Assembly: GCA_019112825.1 (NCBI GenBank)
Contig: DXIP01000019.1
Coordinates: 1 to 33,830 of the forward strand
Direction of reading: 5' to 3'
DNA: 33,830 nucleotides
Source: Alistipes excrementigallinarum
GTDB lineage: Bacteria > Bacteroidota > Bacteroidia > Bacteroidales > Rikenellaceae
The notes under the pieces are model-generated. The model searched no databases. It was not told the origin of the DNA and saw only the letters and a program-made list of their open reading frames with translations. Below are positions 8,777-17,188 of this stretch, piece after piece. The position numbers and the translations under genes were made by a program. How positions within the stretch are numbered: position 1 is the first letter of the stretch; every line of letters starts with the position of its first letter.

Positions 8777-9367
8777 ATGCAAGATTCCCTGTTCCGTTAC
8801 CTCGAAGGCTCGCGGCAGGCCGTCCGTTACTGGTGGCTGCTGCTTGCGGGAGGGGTCATTCTCTTCCTCATCGGCGTGGTCGTCTTCGCCTTCCCGGTGC
8901 AGAGCTACGTCGGCATGGCCGTGCTCTTCGGCTGGCTGATGCTCTTAACGGGGGTGGTCGAGACGATTGTTGCGGTGCGCAACACCCACTATGTGACCGG
9001 CCGCGGATGGATGCTCGCCTGGGGCGTCATCGAGATTGTCCTGGGCCTCATCCTGGTCTTCAACGTGGCCCTCTCCTCGGCGACGCTCCCCGTCGTCCTG
9101 GGCTTCTGGCTCCTCATGCGCGGCTTCAGCGCCGTGGGGCTGGGCGGCGACATGCGCGCCGTGGGCATCCGCGGCGCCGGATGGACCATCCTCTGCGGCA
9201 TCCTGTTGCTGCTCTGCGCGCTGGGCATTCTCTTCCAGCCGCTGGTCTTCGGCTCGACGGCCGTCGTGGTCTGGGTGGGCCTTTCGCTGCTGCTGGCCGG
9301 CGCCTCGGCCGCACTGCTCGGCCTGCAGCTCCGCACGGCGCATCGTGTGGCCGACAAGCAGCTCTGA
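8777..9367 (+). CDS. DUF308/HdeD-like six-helix membrane protein
   Basis: The 196-residue protein has six hydrophobic segments with short loops, beginning after a short cytoplasmic N-terminus (RQAVRYWWLLLAGGVILFLIG). The repeated GW..L..G and WG..EI.LGL patterns are typical of the HdeD/DUF308 family of small inner-membrane proteins. HdeD is linked to acid resistance in enterics, but that role cannot be carried over here. It stands alone between two reverse-strand units. The stop is followed by a hairpin that mainly serves the opposing operon. Confidence 0.85.
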   Translation: MQDSLFRYLEGSRQAVRYWWLLLAGGVILFLIGVVVFAFPVQSYVGMAVLFGWLMLLTGVVETIVAVRNTHYVTGRGWMLAWGVIEIVLGLILVFNVALSSATLPVVLGFWLLMRGFSAVGLGGDMRAVGIRGAGWTILCGILLLLCALGILFQPLVFGSTAVVVWVGLSLLLAGASAALLGLQLRTAHRVADKQL

Positions 9368-9386
9368 CCGCAGCCTCTGTATGGCA

Positions 9387-9432
9387 TGCAAAAACGGGAC
9401 GGCCGCCCATCGTTGCATGGGCGGCCGTCCCG
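9387..9432 (-). terminator. Terminator of the DUF3575/DUF3868/OmpA operon
   Basis: A 16-bp stem (CGGGACGGCCGCCCAT / ATGGGCGGCCGTCCCG) with a 6-base loop is followed by TTTT on the reverse strand, 22 bases after the OmpA/TPR gene stop. It may also stop the forward DUF308 transcript. Confidence 0.85.
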
Positions 9433-9454
9433 CTTGCGTATGCCGGAGCGCCGG

Positions 9455-11959
9455 TTATTCGAAGTCCTCGCGGAAGAGTCCGTACTTGCGAATCAGCCTC
9501 GAAATTTCGGGGTCGAGGTTGCCGCGGAACTTGAGGTTCTGCCTCAGCTCGACGGCCCGCAGGAAGTACTGCACGGCCTGCTCCTCGTCACCCAGCCGCG
9601 AGGCAACCACCGCCAGCATGTACTGCACGTCGGCAATCGAGTGGGCGTCGGGCACGTTGCGCAGGATGCGGTAGGCCGCCTCGTTGTAGCCCAGCGAGAG
9701 GTAGGCCAGCGCCGTGTTGCGGTCCTCGTAGGGGCGCAGAATCGTCAGCGCCGCCTCGTAGTTGCGCCGCTTGAGCAGCTCCATGCCGCGCATGTAGTTC
9801 GAATCGACCTCGGTCGTGTAGACCGTATCTTGCCGCATGCCGCGGCGGTGGAGGTTGAAGCGGAAATCGACGGCGCGCATCTGCGGGTAGAGCACCTTGC
9901 GCAGACGGTCGTACTCGCGCGGATACTTGAGCCGGAGGCGCCACTCGCGGCTGTCGGGCGCGATGTCGGAGTCGATGACCGCAAGCAGCTCCTCCTTGCG
10001 CGTGAGCAGCGTGTCGGCCACCACCAGCCGCCGCAGCTCGGCCCAGTCTTCGGCCAGCGACTGTGTGCGCAGCAGGTTGGGCAGGTCGGGCAGCCCGTCG
10101 TCGGCCTGCTCGGCCACGACGCGTCCCCGCTCGTCGAGCGTATAGTTGGCCGCCACCTTGAGCGAGTCGTAGAGCGTGCGGAATTCGCCCACCAGCACCC
10201 GGCGCAGCGCCTCGGCGCGTTCGCGTGCCAGCCGCTCGTTGAGGCTCCACGAACCCTCGGGCGAGGAGGTGGCCCGCAGCGTGATGCTGTCGATGATGTA
10301 GACGGGGTCGGTCATCAGGTCGTGCGTGAGGCGGCGTACGGCGGCAATCTGCGTGCGGTTCTCCTCCTGCGAGCTGTCGAGCGTCGCCTTGCCCTGGGGG
10401 AAGGTGAAGAAGAAGCGGGCGTTGGCCTCGGCGTCGCGCGTGATGATGCGCTGCATGTAGCGCGTCGTCTCGTCGACGAAGGTGGTCATCGAGGCCACCG
10501 AGTAGGTCAGCGTGTCGGACTTGGGCAGCACATAGCGGCCGCCGCCCGTATCGTCAACCCGGCCGGTGAGGTAGAGGTAGAGTTTCGAGGTGTTTTCGTC
10601 GGCCTGCACCAGCTCGGTGTAGTGGTACTGCACCGAACCGTCCGGCTGGTGGATGACCGTGTCGAGCCGCGGCGAGGGGAGGTAGGGGTAGCGCACGCGG
10701 CGGGCGAAGACTTCGCCGCTGCGGGCGTCGAGCCGCTCGTTGCGCTCGATGCGCTCGCGGGGAATCGAGTTCAGCCGCATCTGGTTCGTGTCGAGGTTGT
10801 TGAGCCGTCCGAGCACCGCCCCGACGCGCTCCTGGCGCTGCTCATAGCGCCGCTCGACGGTGCTGTCCGACAGCTCGCGCAGCGTCGCCTCGGCCGTCGT
10901 GTTGCGCCGTCCCGTATAGTCGCGGCGCATCGCGGCGGCGTAGTAGAGCGACTCGTCGTCGGCATGGGCCAGGCAGGTGCCGAGCCGGTGCGGCGAGCGG
11001 GCCGCCTGCTGGAAGTAGCCTTCGCGCTGCTGCTCGCGCTGCTGCTCGTAGCGCCCCTCGACGCGGGTGAAGATGGCGCCGCCCGGCAGCGGGTCCTCCG
11101 TGGCGTAGCGGTAGCGCGGGGCGAAGTAGTCGTTCAGATGGTCGTACTCGTTCGTCGTGTCGCGGCGGTACGGCGTGTTGCGGGCCACGAAGCGGTCGGT
11201 CGAGCGGGCGTAGCGGCGCAGCTGGCGCATGCGGCCGCGGTAGTCGCCCGATGCCATCCAGCCCACCTGCGGGTCGGTCATCGCCTCCCGGGGCGAGAGC
11301 CCGTCGAGGCGCTCCTCGAAGGAGGTGTATCGCTCGCGGCTGCGGGCGACGCGCTGCATGTAGCGGTCGTAGGCGCGGCGGTTGCCGAAGGCCTCGAAGT
11401 AGTCGGCGCTGTCGACAATCCGCGCGCGGTAGGCGTCGTAGCGGGCGTAGCCGCGCTCCTGCATGGCGCGGAAGCGCTCACCCGTATAGACCAGCGGGTC
11501 GAGCTCCAGCGTGTCGGGTCCCTTCAGCAGCATCGGGTGGAGCTGCAGCCGCCAGTCCTTCTCCTGGAACGCCTCGGGCACCGTGACGACGAATTCGACG
11601 TTGATTTTGCCGTTGCGCTCGACCAGGTTGCGGCGGTTCGAGGCCGAGATGACCACCTCGTCGATGGCCACCGAAATCATCTTCTGGCCGGTGGCCGTGT
11701 CGACCTCCATCGGTGTGAGGTAAATCTGGGTTCCGTCCTGACGGCGGAAGGTGATGATGCGGTTGGCCGAACGGGCCGTGTCGACGGCCGGTGCGGCGTC
11801 GGGCACGGTGGCACGGGCCGGCAGGTTGAGCCCCACCTCCGGTTCGCTGCGGGCCAGGCGGCGCAGGCCGCTGCATGACGGGAGCATCGCCGCGACCAAG
11901 AGTGCGACCGCAAGTGCGCCGAGTGTCCGGCGCATCCTCTTTTCAAATCCGTAGTTCAT
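9455..11959 (-). CDS. Lipoprotein with OmpA-like and TPR-like regions (DUF3868-operon)
   Basis: The start is the ATG at 11959, 12 bases after the previous stop; an in-frame TTG three codons upstream is less likely. The 834-residue protein has a lipoprotein signal with Cys near residue 29 (AAMLPSCSG). An early beta-rich domain (residues ~60-160) contains ISASNRRNLVERNGKINVEF. A middle Arg/Tyr/Glu-rich helical part follows. An OmpA-like domain includes ITLRATSSPEGSW near residue 565 and NERLARERAEALRRVL, the peptidoglycan-binding type. The C-terminus carries TPR-like helices (residues ~715-790, EAALTILRPYEDRNTALAYL). It is the last gene of a three-gene operon. A role in envelope or fimbria assembly is inferred from the company it keeps. 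Confidence 0.8.
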   Translation of the reverse strand: MNYGFEKRMRRTLGALAVALLVAAMLPSCSGLRRLARSEPEVGLNLPARATVPDAAPAVDTARSANRIITFRRQDGTQIYLTPMEVDTATGQKMISVAIDEVVISASNRRNLVERNGKINVEFVVTVPEAFQEKDWRLQLHPMLLKGPDTLELDPLVYTGERFRAMQERGYARYDAYRARIVDSADYFEAFGNRRAYDRYMQRVARSRERYTSFEERLDGLSPREAMTDPQVGWMASGDYRGRMRQLRRYARSTDRFVARNTPYRRDTTNEYDHLNDYFAPRYRYATEDPLPGGAIFTRVEGRYEQQREQQREGYFQQAARSPHRLGTCLAHADDESLYYAAAMRRDYTGRRNTTAEATLRELSDSTVERRYEQRQERVGAVLGRLNNLDTNQMRLNSIPRERIERNERLDARSGEVFARRVRYPYLPSPRLDTVIHQPDGSVQYHYTELVQADENTSKLYLYLTGRVDDTGGGRYVLPKSDTLTYSVASMTTFVDETTRYMQRIITRDAEANARFFFTFPQGKATLDSSQEENRTQIAAVRRLTHDLMTDPVYIIDSITLRATSSPEGSWSLNERLARERAEALRRVLVGEFRTLYDSLKVAANYTLDERGRVVAEQADDGLPDLPNLLRTQSLAEDWAELRRLVVADTLLTRKEELLAVIDSDIAPDSREWRLRLKYPREYDRLRKVLYPQMRAVDFRFNLHRRGMRQDTVYTTEVDSNYMRGMELLKRRNYEAALTILRPYEDRNTALAYLSLGYNEAAYRILRNVPDAHSIADVQYMLAVVASRLGDEEQAVQYFLRAVELRQNLKFRGNLDPEISRLIRKYGLFREDFE

Positions 11960-11971
11960 ATCCTGCAACCT

Positions 11972-12463
11972 TTAGGGACGTTCGACGGCTCCGTTGACAT
12001 CGATGGTGGCGATGCGCTGCGAGCGGTCGGCCGAGGTCAGAATCTGGCGGATGACGAGCGTTGCCTGCTCCATCCACGGTTCATAGGGGACCTTCATCTC
12101 GTAGTGAATCGTCTCGTCGGTGCCGCGCACGGCCTCGATGGTGCGGTAGGGTTCGCGCTCCATCCAGCGGCGGCCGGTCAGCACGCGGCGGCGCTCACGC
12201 ATGTGGCGCTGGTAGGGGCCTTCGATGAGGATATGGGGGAAGAGCTTGACCGACCGGCGGTCGGCGGTGCTCAGCTCGGGGATGATGACGAGGCTCTGCG
12301 AGCGGGTGACGGCGCGGTCGCGCACGCGGATTTCGAGCACCATGGTCAGTTCGCCGTCGCGGGCGCTGAGCTTCTTGCGCACCACGGAGATGTCTCCGAC
12401 GAACTGTGCCCGGGCCGACCATGCGGCCAGGAGCAGAAGCAGCATAAGGCAGTATTTTTTCAT
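11972..12463 (-). CDS. DUF3868-like secreted protein
   Basis: The 163-residue protein has a cleavable signal peptide (KKYCLMLLLLLAAWSARAQ, cut after AQA-type ARA/Q). The mature part is beta-rich with the pattern DGELTMVLEIRVRD, SQSLVIIPEL, VKLFPHILIEGP, matching what I know of DUF3868, a Bacteroidales domain often found N-terminal to OmpA domains in a single protein. Here it is separate, with the OmpA-containing protein encoded 12 bases downstream. It starts 9 bases after the DUF3575 gene. Probably periplasmic or outer-membrane associated. Function is unknown. Confidence 0.75.
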   Translation of the reverse strand: MKKYCLMLLLLLAAWSARAQFVGDISVVRKKLSARDGELTMVLEIRVRDRAVTRSQSLVIIPELSTADRRSVKLFPHILIEGPYQRHMRERRRVLTGRRWMEREPYRTIEAVRGTDETIHYEMKVPYEPWMEQATLVIRQILTSADRSQRIATIDVNGAVERP

Positions 12464-12472
12464 GGTCGGAGG

Positions 12473-13066
12473 CTATTTTTTGGCGTTGAACAGATAGACG
12501 AGCGAGATGCCCAGCTCGGTGGGCATCGGAAGGTAGCGCACCCGGTTGAGGTTCGTGCTGGGTTTGGGACCGTTGACGGGCTCGGTGTGGTAGGCGATGC
12601 GCGCCACGCCCAGACCGGCCGAGAGCTCCAGATTGAGCCTCGGCGAGAGGTAGAAGGCGTAGCCGAAGCTCACGCCCGCCGCGGCGAACGAACCCTTGTA
12701 GTAGTTTCCGGGCAGCCCCGTGAGCAGCTTGTCGCCCAGCAGCGGCAGCTTGAAGCCGCCCACCTCGAAGCCTCCGCCCATGGCGTGCAGCCCCAGAAAG
12801 AAGCGCGTATAGGGAGCCGAGAACCAGTAGCGGTACTCGGGGCGTACGAACCAGTGCTGGATTTTGTTGTCCGAGCCGATGGTCCAGGGGTTCCAGTTGA
12901 CGGTGGCTCCCAGTGTGGAGTGTTTGCCCAGCGCCACCTCAACTCCGATATTTGGAGTCGTTGCGGCCCAATAGAGCAGATTGGTCTTGGCGGCCCACCG
13001 CTGGGCCGAGGCTCCCAGACAGACGAACGCCGTCATCAGAACCGTCAGAATGATTCTCCTACTCAT
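12473..13066 (-). CDS. DUF3575 family outer-membrane protein
   Basis: I chose the ATG at 13066 (MSRRIILTVLMTAFVCLGASAQ), which gives a clean signal peptide; the frame extends 28 codons upstream without one. The 197-residue protein has the family hallmark RWAAKTNLLYWAATTPNIGVE, then strand pairs such as ATVNWNPW and WFVRPEYRYWF, and a glycine-rich KGSFAAAGVSFGYAF segment. This is a small beta-barrel-like protein of the DUF3575 family, usually next to DUF3868/OmpA genes in Bacteroidales. It is the first gene of the operon; 9 bases separate it from the next. Function is unknown; outer-membrane location is inferred. Confidence 0.85.
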   Translation of the reverse strand: MSRRIILTVLMTAFVCLGASAQRWAAKTNLLYWAATTPNIGVEVALGKHSTLGATVNWNPWTIGSDNKIQHWFVRPEYRYWFSAPYTRFFLGLHAMGGGFEVGGFKLPLLGDKLLTGLPGNYYKGSFAAAGVSFGYAFYLSPRLNLELSAGLGVARIAYHTEPVNGPKPSTNLNRVRYLPMPTELGISLVYLFNAKK

Positions 13067-13622
13067 TGATTTCCTTAGATAACATGCACACAACTCATTC
13101 GCGGACGGGCGTCTGTTCCGTGAGGATGCCGACGTCGCAAATTTCGGCAAAAATGGGGTGTTTTCGGGAAATGCGCGGTATCATTTGCGATACGCGCGGG
13201 CAGGCTCGCCCCCGCGGCCTATCGGCTTTTGAGGCAGCATCTTCCGTTTCGGGAGTGCGGCGGCGGAGTCTGCCGCGGGGGTGCGTGCGGCGGCCGAGGG
13301 GCAAAATTCGCCGTTGCAGACCCCTCGCGCGGCGTTCGGCAGAGGCGGCGCGTTTGCGGCCGGAGGTTGCGGCGCATGCTGCGGCGAGAACGGAGGGCCT
13401 CGCGGAGTTGTGACCGGACGGCTCGAGGGAGACCCCCAAAAAAGTGGTGCTCCGGCGGCGAAATACCGCTGCACGGGGTTCTCTTTGTCCGAAATGCACT
13501 ATCTTTGCGGGGAGGACGACGCGTGCGGAAGGGCTCCCTGCCGAGCCTCCCCTCGGGCGGTTGCCGGGCATCGGGCCCGGAGTTCCGGGTTCTGCGCCGC
13601 GCTCTCCGAAAAACGCAATGCG
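13067..13622. other. GC-rich 556-base divergent spacer
   Basis: No convincing gene is seen on either strand; frames running through it have an amino-acid content unlike protein (Arg, Ala, Gly runs). It separates the DUF3575 operon from ppx. It contains the ppx -7 box near 13500. For the DUF3575 operon only imperfect boxes (GAAATTTG, CATTTTTG) around 13137-13153 on the reverse strand are visible. I see no RNA gene. Confidence 0.6.
13500..13507 (+). promoter_or_regulatory. -7 box upstream of ppx/gppA
   Basis: TATCTTTG fits TAnnTTTG exactly, 116 bases before the ppx start codon, implying a leader of roughly 110 bases. A TTTG at 13484-13487 is too close (12 bases) to be the usual -33 element. 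Confidence 0.45.
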
Positions 13623-14552
13623 ATGAAAAGAGATACCTTTGGAGCCGTCGACATCGGCTCGAATGCCATCCGGCTGCTCATCAACTATGTCGAACGCTAC
13701 GAGGACGGCCGCCTCGAGTACAAGAAGGCGGCCTTCGTGCGGGTGCCTATTCGTCTGGGTGACGACGTCTTCCTGCGGGGACATGTCAGTGCGGCGAAGG
13801 CCGGGGCGCTGTGTGACGCACTGCAGGGCTTCGCGGCGCTCTTCCGCGCCTTTGCCGTGCGTGACTACCGCGCCTGCGCCACCAGCGCCATGCGCGAGGC
13901 GGCCAACGGGGCGGAGGTCGTCGAGCTGATTCGGAACCGCAGCGGCATTTCGGTCGAAATCATCGACGGAGAACGCGAGGCCGACACCATCTTCGCCGCC
14001 GGCGGGCTCAAGGAGACGCTCGACCCCTCGAAGACCTATCTCTATGTCGACGTGGGCGGCGGCAGCACCGAGGTTGTCGTCTACGCCCGGGGAGGCAAGG
14101 TCGAGGCCCGTTCGTTCCGGCTCGGCACGGTGCGTATCTTCAGCGGCGCGGAGGAGCCCGAGGAGTGGGAGCGTTTCGAGGCGTGGCTGCGCGACATCGC
14201 CGCACGTTGGCATCCTTCGTCCATCATCGGCTCGGGCGGCAACATCAACAAGCTGCACAAGATGCTCGAGAAGAAGTCGCGCGAATGCATCCGCGCCAAG
14301 GAGCTCACGGGACTCTACAACCGGCTGCGCGCCATGTCGGTGGCGCAGCGTATGGAGCAGCTCTATCTGAACCAGAGCCGCGCGGAGGTTATCGTGCCGG
14401 CACTGCGGATTTTCACCGAGGTGATGTACCTCTGCGGCATCGATACGGTCTGCGTTCCGCGCATGGGACTGGCCGACGGCATCATCCACGAACTCTACCG
14501 TCAGTATGAATCGTCGGAACCGGAGCCGTCGGGAACCGGCTGCACCGACTGA
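13623..14552 (+). CDS. ppx: Ppx/GppA family phosphatase (exopolyphosphatase)
   Basis: The start is the ATG of MKRDTFGAVDIGSNAIRLLI, which puts the ASKHA phosphate-1 loop at the normal N-terminal position; the 114 open codons before it do not look like protein. The 309 residues cover both actin-like domains: AVDIGSNAIRLLI (residues 8-20), EREADTIFAAGG with the probable catalytic Glu, VDVGGGSTEVVV near residue 143, and IGSGGNINKL. It lacks the C-terminal HD-like domain of the long enteric Ppx. The enzyme removes terminal phosphate from polyphosphate and/or pppGpp. ppk1 lies 7 kb downstream on the same strand, which supports a polyphosphate role. The text ends at a TGA directly before a broken fimbrillin-protease gene. 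Confidence 0.9.
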   Translation: MKRDTFGAVDIGSNAIRLLINYVERYEDGRLEYKKAAFVRVPIRLGDDVFLRGHVSAAKAGALCDALQGFAALFRAFAVRDYRACATSAMREAANGAEVVELIRNRSGISVEIIDGEREADTIFAAGGLKETLDPSKTYLYVDVGGGSTEVVVYARGGKVEARSFRLGTVRIFSGAEEPEEWERFEAWLRDIAARWHPSSIIGSGGNINKLHKMLEKKSRECIRAKELTGLYNRLRAMSVAQRMEQLYLNQSRAEVIVPALRIFTEVMYLCGIDTVCVPRMGLADGIIHELYRQYESSEPEPSGTGCTD

Positions 14553-14602
14553 CCCTGTCTGCTCCGACTGATTCTGCCTGCTCGGGGCACGCGGCCAGTC
14601 CG

Positions 14603-16100
14603 GTGCCTGTTCCGCTCCTGCCTCGTGCCTCCGCTCGTGCCTTCTGCTCCCGTGCCCTCGTTGCGGAGTTCACCCTTGCCGCAGACCAGAGCGCCGAGGG
14701 TCTTGCGGCCGCAGACCTGCTCTTTGCGCAGCGGAGCCTGCCGGCGGGGAGCAACCGCGCCGAGTTGAGCTTCACGCATGCCATGCATCGGCTCCGAATC
14801 GAGCTCTCGGGCGACGAGCAGGTGCTCTCGGTCGAGCTCCGCAGCCGGATGAAGGGGAGCCTCGAGCTGCTTACGGGCGGGCTCACCCCGGCCGATGAGT
14901 TCGGGTGGATAACGCCGCGCCGGAATGCCGACGGCAGCTACGAGGCGGTCATCTTCCCCCAGTCGGTCGAGGCCTTCCGCAGCGACGAGGGGCTGCTGCG
15001 CATCACCACCTCGGAGCGTGAAATCATCTACAAGGCTCCCGAGCAGCTCGACGGTGCACCGCTCGAGCGCTTCGAGGCGGGCAAGCAGCTGACGCTCCGC
15101 AAGCCGTCGGGCGGCGATTCCGAACTGGCCAACCGCTCGCTGTGGGTCTACGGCCTCTCGGTTCCCGACTTCCCGGGCGAGGGGAATCTGCCCACCTCAA
15201 CGTTGCCTTCGATGTGGGCGCATACCGGCCGGCGTCTGGTTCCGTCGGGACTTCACCGACATGGAGGTTGAAAACCTCACCTGGAGCGAAGGGTGCGGCT
15301 GGTTCGACTGCAACAAGTCGAACGATTACGCCGAGCAGGACGGCAGCCTCTGCTGGGCCGCCACGGCCTCGAACCTGCTGCTGTGGTGGATGACGCTGAA
15401 CAAGGAGTATATCGCCGCCTACGATGCCGAGTATTACGGGTCGAAGACCCCGACGGTCGTTGCCCCCGAATCGGGCCGGACCTTCGAACGCCCGGCTCCC
15501 GAGTTCAAGCTCTTCCAGGACAGCGGCTCCTCAAACCGCTCGCCGGTCTTCGAGTTCTTCAAGTCGCTCTTCAGCAAGAGCGGCTGGGAGACCGACGGCG
15601 TCAACTGGTTCATCACGGGCGACATCGGCATGTTGCAGACCAACTCGAAGATGTGGGGCTTCCCCGGCTTCTTCTCCGAGGTGTTCAAGCAGTCGGACGT
15701 CATTGCCGAGGATTCTCGGCGTTATCCGACCGGCGAGGCCTTCAACAGCTTTGTCACCGAGGCGCTGCAGAATAAAAAGGCGCTCTCGATTTCGCCGACC
15801 GGCTACGGAGGCGACGTGGTGGGCAACCACGCCATGACGCTCTGGGGGGCCGAGTACGACGAGAACGGCATCATCTCGCACGTCTACTTCTGCGACAACA
15901 ACCTGGGAGACCAGGATGCCAACGGGACCGTCATCTCGCGTTACCAGATTGTCTACGACGCCGACATGTCGAAGGGCTACACCTACATGCAGCCCCTCTA
16001 CCGCCCTACGGCCCGAATGACCGTCATGAGCGTCGGGGCCGTCGACCTGCGCCGGGACATCTGGGCCCGGAGATACCCCTCGGTGCAGCCCGAAAAGTAA
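14603..16100 (+). pseudogene. Broken fimbrillin-domain / IdeS-like (C66) cysteine protease fusion
   Basis: The first part, ending at 15271, lacks a signal peptide and opens inside a fimbrillin-like domain (EFTLAADQSAEGLAAADLLFAQ-type start, then AELSFTHAMHRLRIEL). Reading then must shift twice: from the first frame after GEGNL (about 15190) into HLNVAFDVGA, and again near 15223 into PAGVWFRRDFTDMEVENL, which runs to 16100. The last part is IdeS/Mac family (C66): GWFDCNKSNDY and DGSLCWAATASNLLLWW align with IdeS GWYDVNK and LLCGAATAGNMLHWW. Numbered from the ATG at 15261, Lys19, Cys31, His190 (GNHAMTLWGAEYDENG) and Asp212 (YFCDNN) fit the IdeS oxyanion Lys and catalytic Cys/His/Asp. IdeS cleaves IgG; the target here is unknown. 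The intact ancestor would be a secreted fimbrillin-protease. Sequencing error at the two shifts is possible. Confidence 0.75.
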
Positions 16101-16154
16101 CGGGTTGCGGCCGGCAAACAATCAAACCGAAACAATCCATCGAACTCAAACGAC

Positions 16155-17012
16155 ATGAAACACATGAAAAGAATTGCAATATGCGGTGCGGCCGCCCTGA
16201 CGGCCCTCTTCGCTGCAGCCTGCAGCAGCAAATCGAACGAGCCGACCCCTGCCGGGGAGCGCGTAATCACCTTTAAGACCGACATCGGGGCCTTCACGCG
16301 CGCCCCGCAGCTCGATGCCGACGGCAGCGGGTCGTTCACTCCGGGCGACAGCTTTACCCTTCTGGCCGGCAGCGGCAGCGCCTCGCGTACGCTCGAGTAC
16401 ACGCTCGGCACCACGACCCTCCGCTGGAGCGACCTGGATTTTGCCGCCGAGGGCGCGACGGTCGACTTTGCCGCCTGCTACCCGACCCGGACGCTCGATG
16501 GCGGCCGCTTCGACTTTACGGTGCGGCAGGATGCGTCGGGCGACCTGCTGATGGCCTCGGCCCGGGGCGTGAAGGTGGGCAGCGAGCTGCCCGTTGCGCT
16601 CCACTTCCGCCACGCCATGCACCGCCTGGTGGTGAAGTATACGGTCGAGGATGCCTCGGTCGATGCCTCCGCGATTGAGACCTCGTGCACGGCCCGCAAC
16701 AGCTGCACGGTCGACCTGGCGGCCAACAGCCTCGAGTGCGGCTCGACGGAGGAGAGCTTCTCGGCCCGGGGCGGGCAGGTGACGCTGCTGCTCGTGCCGC
16801 AGGCGGCCGACGGTGTCGCGCTTGACATCCGTGCCGGCAGCCTCTCGAAGCAGTGCACCCTCTCGCAGCTTGACGCCTGCCCCGCAATGCTCGAAGGGGG
16901 CAAGGAGCTGACGGTGAACCTTACAATCCGCGACGGTGTGATTCTCTTCGACGGGCTGACCATCGAAGGGTGGGGCAGTCAGGGGACCATCGAGGACGAA
17001 ATCTCCCTCTGA
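16155..17012 (+). CDS. Fimbrillin family lipoprotein
   Basis: The 285-residue protein has a lipoprotein signal with lipid Cys at residue 23 (TALFAAACSS) and a low-complexity linker. Two beta-sandwich parts typical of Mfa/FimA-like fimbrillins follow: VITFKTDIGAFTRAP, GDSFTLLAGS, VDFAACYP, then DLLMASARGV and LPVALHFRHAMHRLVVKYTV, the standard second-domain opening. Fimbrillins are exported as lipoproteins, processed by an Arg/Lys protease in some species, and polymerise into fimbriae. It starts 54 bases after the broken fimbrillin-protease gene, to whose fimbrillin part it is recognisably similar in layout, and ends at a strong terminator. Stalk versus tip subunit cannot be told. Confidence 0.85.
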   Translation: MKHMKRIAICGAAALTALFAAACSSKSNEPTPAGERVITFKTDIGAFTRAPQLDADGSGSFTPGDSFTLLAGSGSASRTLEYTLGTTTLRWSDLDFAAEGATVDFAACYPTRTLDGGRFDFTVRQDASGDLLMASARGVKVGSELPVALHFRHAMHRLVVKYTVEDASVDASAIETSCTARNSCTVDLAANSLECGSTEESFSARGGQVTLLLVPQAADGVALDIRAGSLSKQCTLSQLDACPAMLEGGKELTVNLTIRDGVILFDGLTIEGWGSQGTIEDEISL

Positions 17013-17079
17013 AGAGCCGGAACCGCCGGGGAGAAGCTCTTCGGATGAGGCTCCGCCCCGTGCATCGGACCGCTGCAAC

Positions 17080-17115
17080 AACGGCGGGCAACCCTTTTGT
17101 GGGTTGCCCGCCGTT
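17080..17115. terminator. Terminator between fimbrillin and phosphate-transporter genes
   Basis: A 15-bp perfect stem (AACGGCGGGCAACCC / GGGTTGCCCGCCGTT) with a 6-base loop sits between two convergent genes. The T tail is short on both strands. Confidence 0.8.
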
Positions 17116-17188
17116 TCGTATGGGGTGGTTCCGGGCGGTGTCGGGTGGAGGTGGTCGGCGGCTCGGAGGTGGCAGCTGTCACCGTGGG

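Noticed and set aside
8621..8782. N-terminal extension of the MATE protein
   Set aside because: It crosses the MATE promoter box and precedes a perfect family N-terminus starting at 8620.
9386..11878. An 830-codon forward frame opposite the OmpA/TPR lipoprotein
   Set aside because: Low-diversity composition, no signal or domain, and it overlaps the terminator and an entire well-supported gene.
13281..13622. N-terminal extension of ppx
   Set aside because: The frame is open but its composition is not protein-like, and the ppx phosphate loop sits at the normal position only when starting at 13623.
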